This document shows positions 63,715 through 64,000 of a stretch of 64,000 bases of DNA, piece after piece. The stretch covers positions 124,001 through 188,000 of the forward strand of contig NZ_JAKZFD010000010.1 of the NCBI RefSeq assembly GCF_022549225.1. Direction: 5' to 3'. The stretch is from Pelomonas sp. CA6 (lineage in GTDB: Bacteria; Pseudomonadota; Gammaproteobacteria; Burkholderiales; Burkholderiaceae_C). How positions within the stretch are numbered: the stretch's first letter is position 1; each line of letters starts with the position of its first letter. The translations under genes and the position numbers were made by a program. The notes under the pieces are model-generated. The model searched no databases, had not been told where the DNA came from, and was given only the letters and a program-made list of their open reading frames with translations.

Positions 63715-64000
63715 GTCACGGCAGCCTTTTGGTTGAAGCGGGCTTCCTGCCACTCCTCGGTGGCGAGGACCTCGCGGAGATGCTCCACCGCGTCCCAGAC
63801 GTCTGCAAAGCCCAGGTACAGCGGCGTGAAGCCGAAGCGCAGGATGTGGGGCACGCGATCCAGCCGCTCGGGGTCGCCGGCGCGGAAGTCGCCGATCACG
63901 CCGCGGCCGATCAGCGCCTGCACCACCGCATAGCCCGCCTCGTGCAGCGGTGCGGCCAGGCTCAGGCACACCTGGCTGCCGCGCCGCGCCGCATCGCGCG
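63711..64000 (-). CDS. kynU: Kynureninase, C-terminal part (5' end outside window)
   Basis: About 96 C-terminal codons are visible: [40 protein letters not shown] and [20 protein letters not shown]. This is the PLP-dependent kynureninase small domain, with the RFGFTPLY substrate segment. The enzyme converts kynurenine to anthranilate and alanine. It precedes kynA with ATGA overlap. Confidence 0.93.
   Translation of the reverse strand, partial: RDAARRGSQVCLSLAAPLHEAGYAVVQALIGRGVIGDFRAGDPERLDRVPHILRFGFTPLYLGFADVWDAVEHLREVLATEEWQEARFNQKAAVT

Overview
The window is GC-rich chromosomal DNA from a betaproteobacterium, most likely a Burkholderiales member of the Roseateles/Mitsuaria/Rubrivivax type. 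This is inferred from gene content and order: spoT-rpoZ-gmk, yicC-kinase-phosphatase-rph-rdgB-hemW, radC-fkpB-ispH-serS, and kynU-kynA. Coding density is high, and many starts overlap the previous stop as ATGA or GTGA.

Positions 1-1787 (minus strand) carry spoT (3' end off the window), rpoZ and gmk. Positions 1881-20353 form one long minus-strand operon for a type III secretion system (T3SS). In transcription order it holds a lytic transglycosylase, sctV, sctC, sctD, sctF, sctI, sctJ, sctK, sctL, sctN, sctO, a sctP-like gene, a GNAT acetyltransferase, an unknown gene, a histidine kinase, a FixJ-type regulator, sctQ, sctR, sctS and sctT. sctU is divergent (20665). A satellite zone follows (22126-30924): a glycine-zipper protein whose C-terminus resembles the SctF needle subunit, two paralogous exported beta-propeller proteins (one with a hexanucleotide-encoded Ala-Pro linker), exported unknowns, a LysM-CHAP protein and a DUF1521 (NopE-like self-cleaving) effector candidate. 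yicC resumes on the minus strand at 31878. Since yicC normally abuts gmk, the roughly 29 kb T3SS block appears to sit inside the yicC-gmk junction.

Positions 31910-45802 are conserved housekeeping: Ser/Thr kinase and PP2C phosphatase, rph, rdgB, hemW, cheR-cheD-cheB, a diguanylate cyclase with flhG, a truncated hemoglobin, Smr, radC, fkpB, ispH, serS and tRNA-Ser(CGA). Immediately downstream of the tRNA is a probable relic of an integrated element (about 45.8-51.4 kb). It has short repeats, a decayed phage/ICE-type gene with two amber stops, then LysR, a porin, two orphan periplasmic binding proteins and an unknown gene. It ends in a degenerate copy of the tRNA 3' end plus its terminator.

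The right part (51.6-64 kb) has a serine hydrolase, a chemoreceptor, a gtrA/glycosyltransferase/ArnT-like cassette, a LytS/LytTR two-component system, an M24 aminopeptidase P, and kynA with the 3' part of kynU (tryptophan catabolism). No CRISPR array, rRNA or intact transposase was seen.
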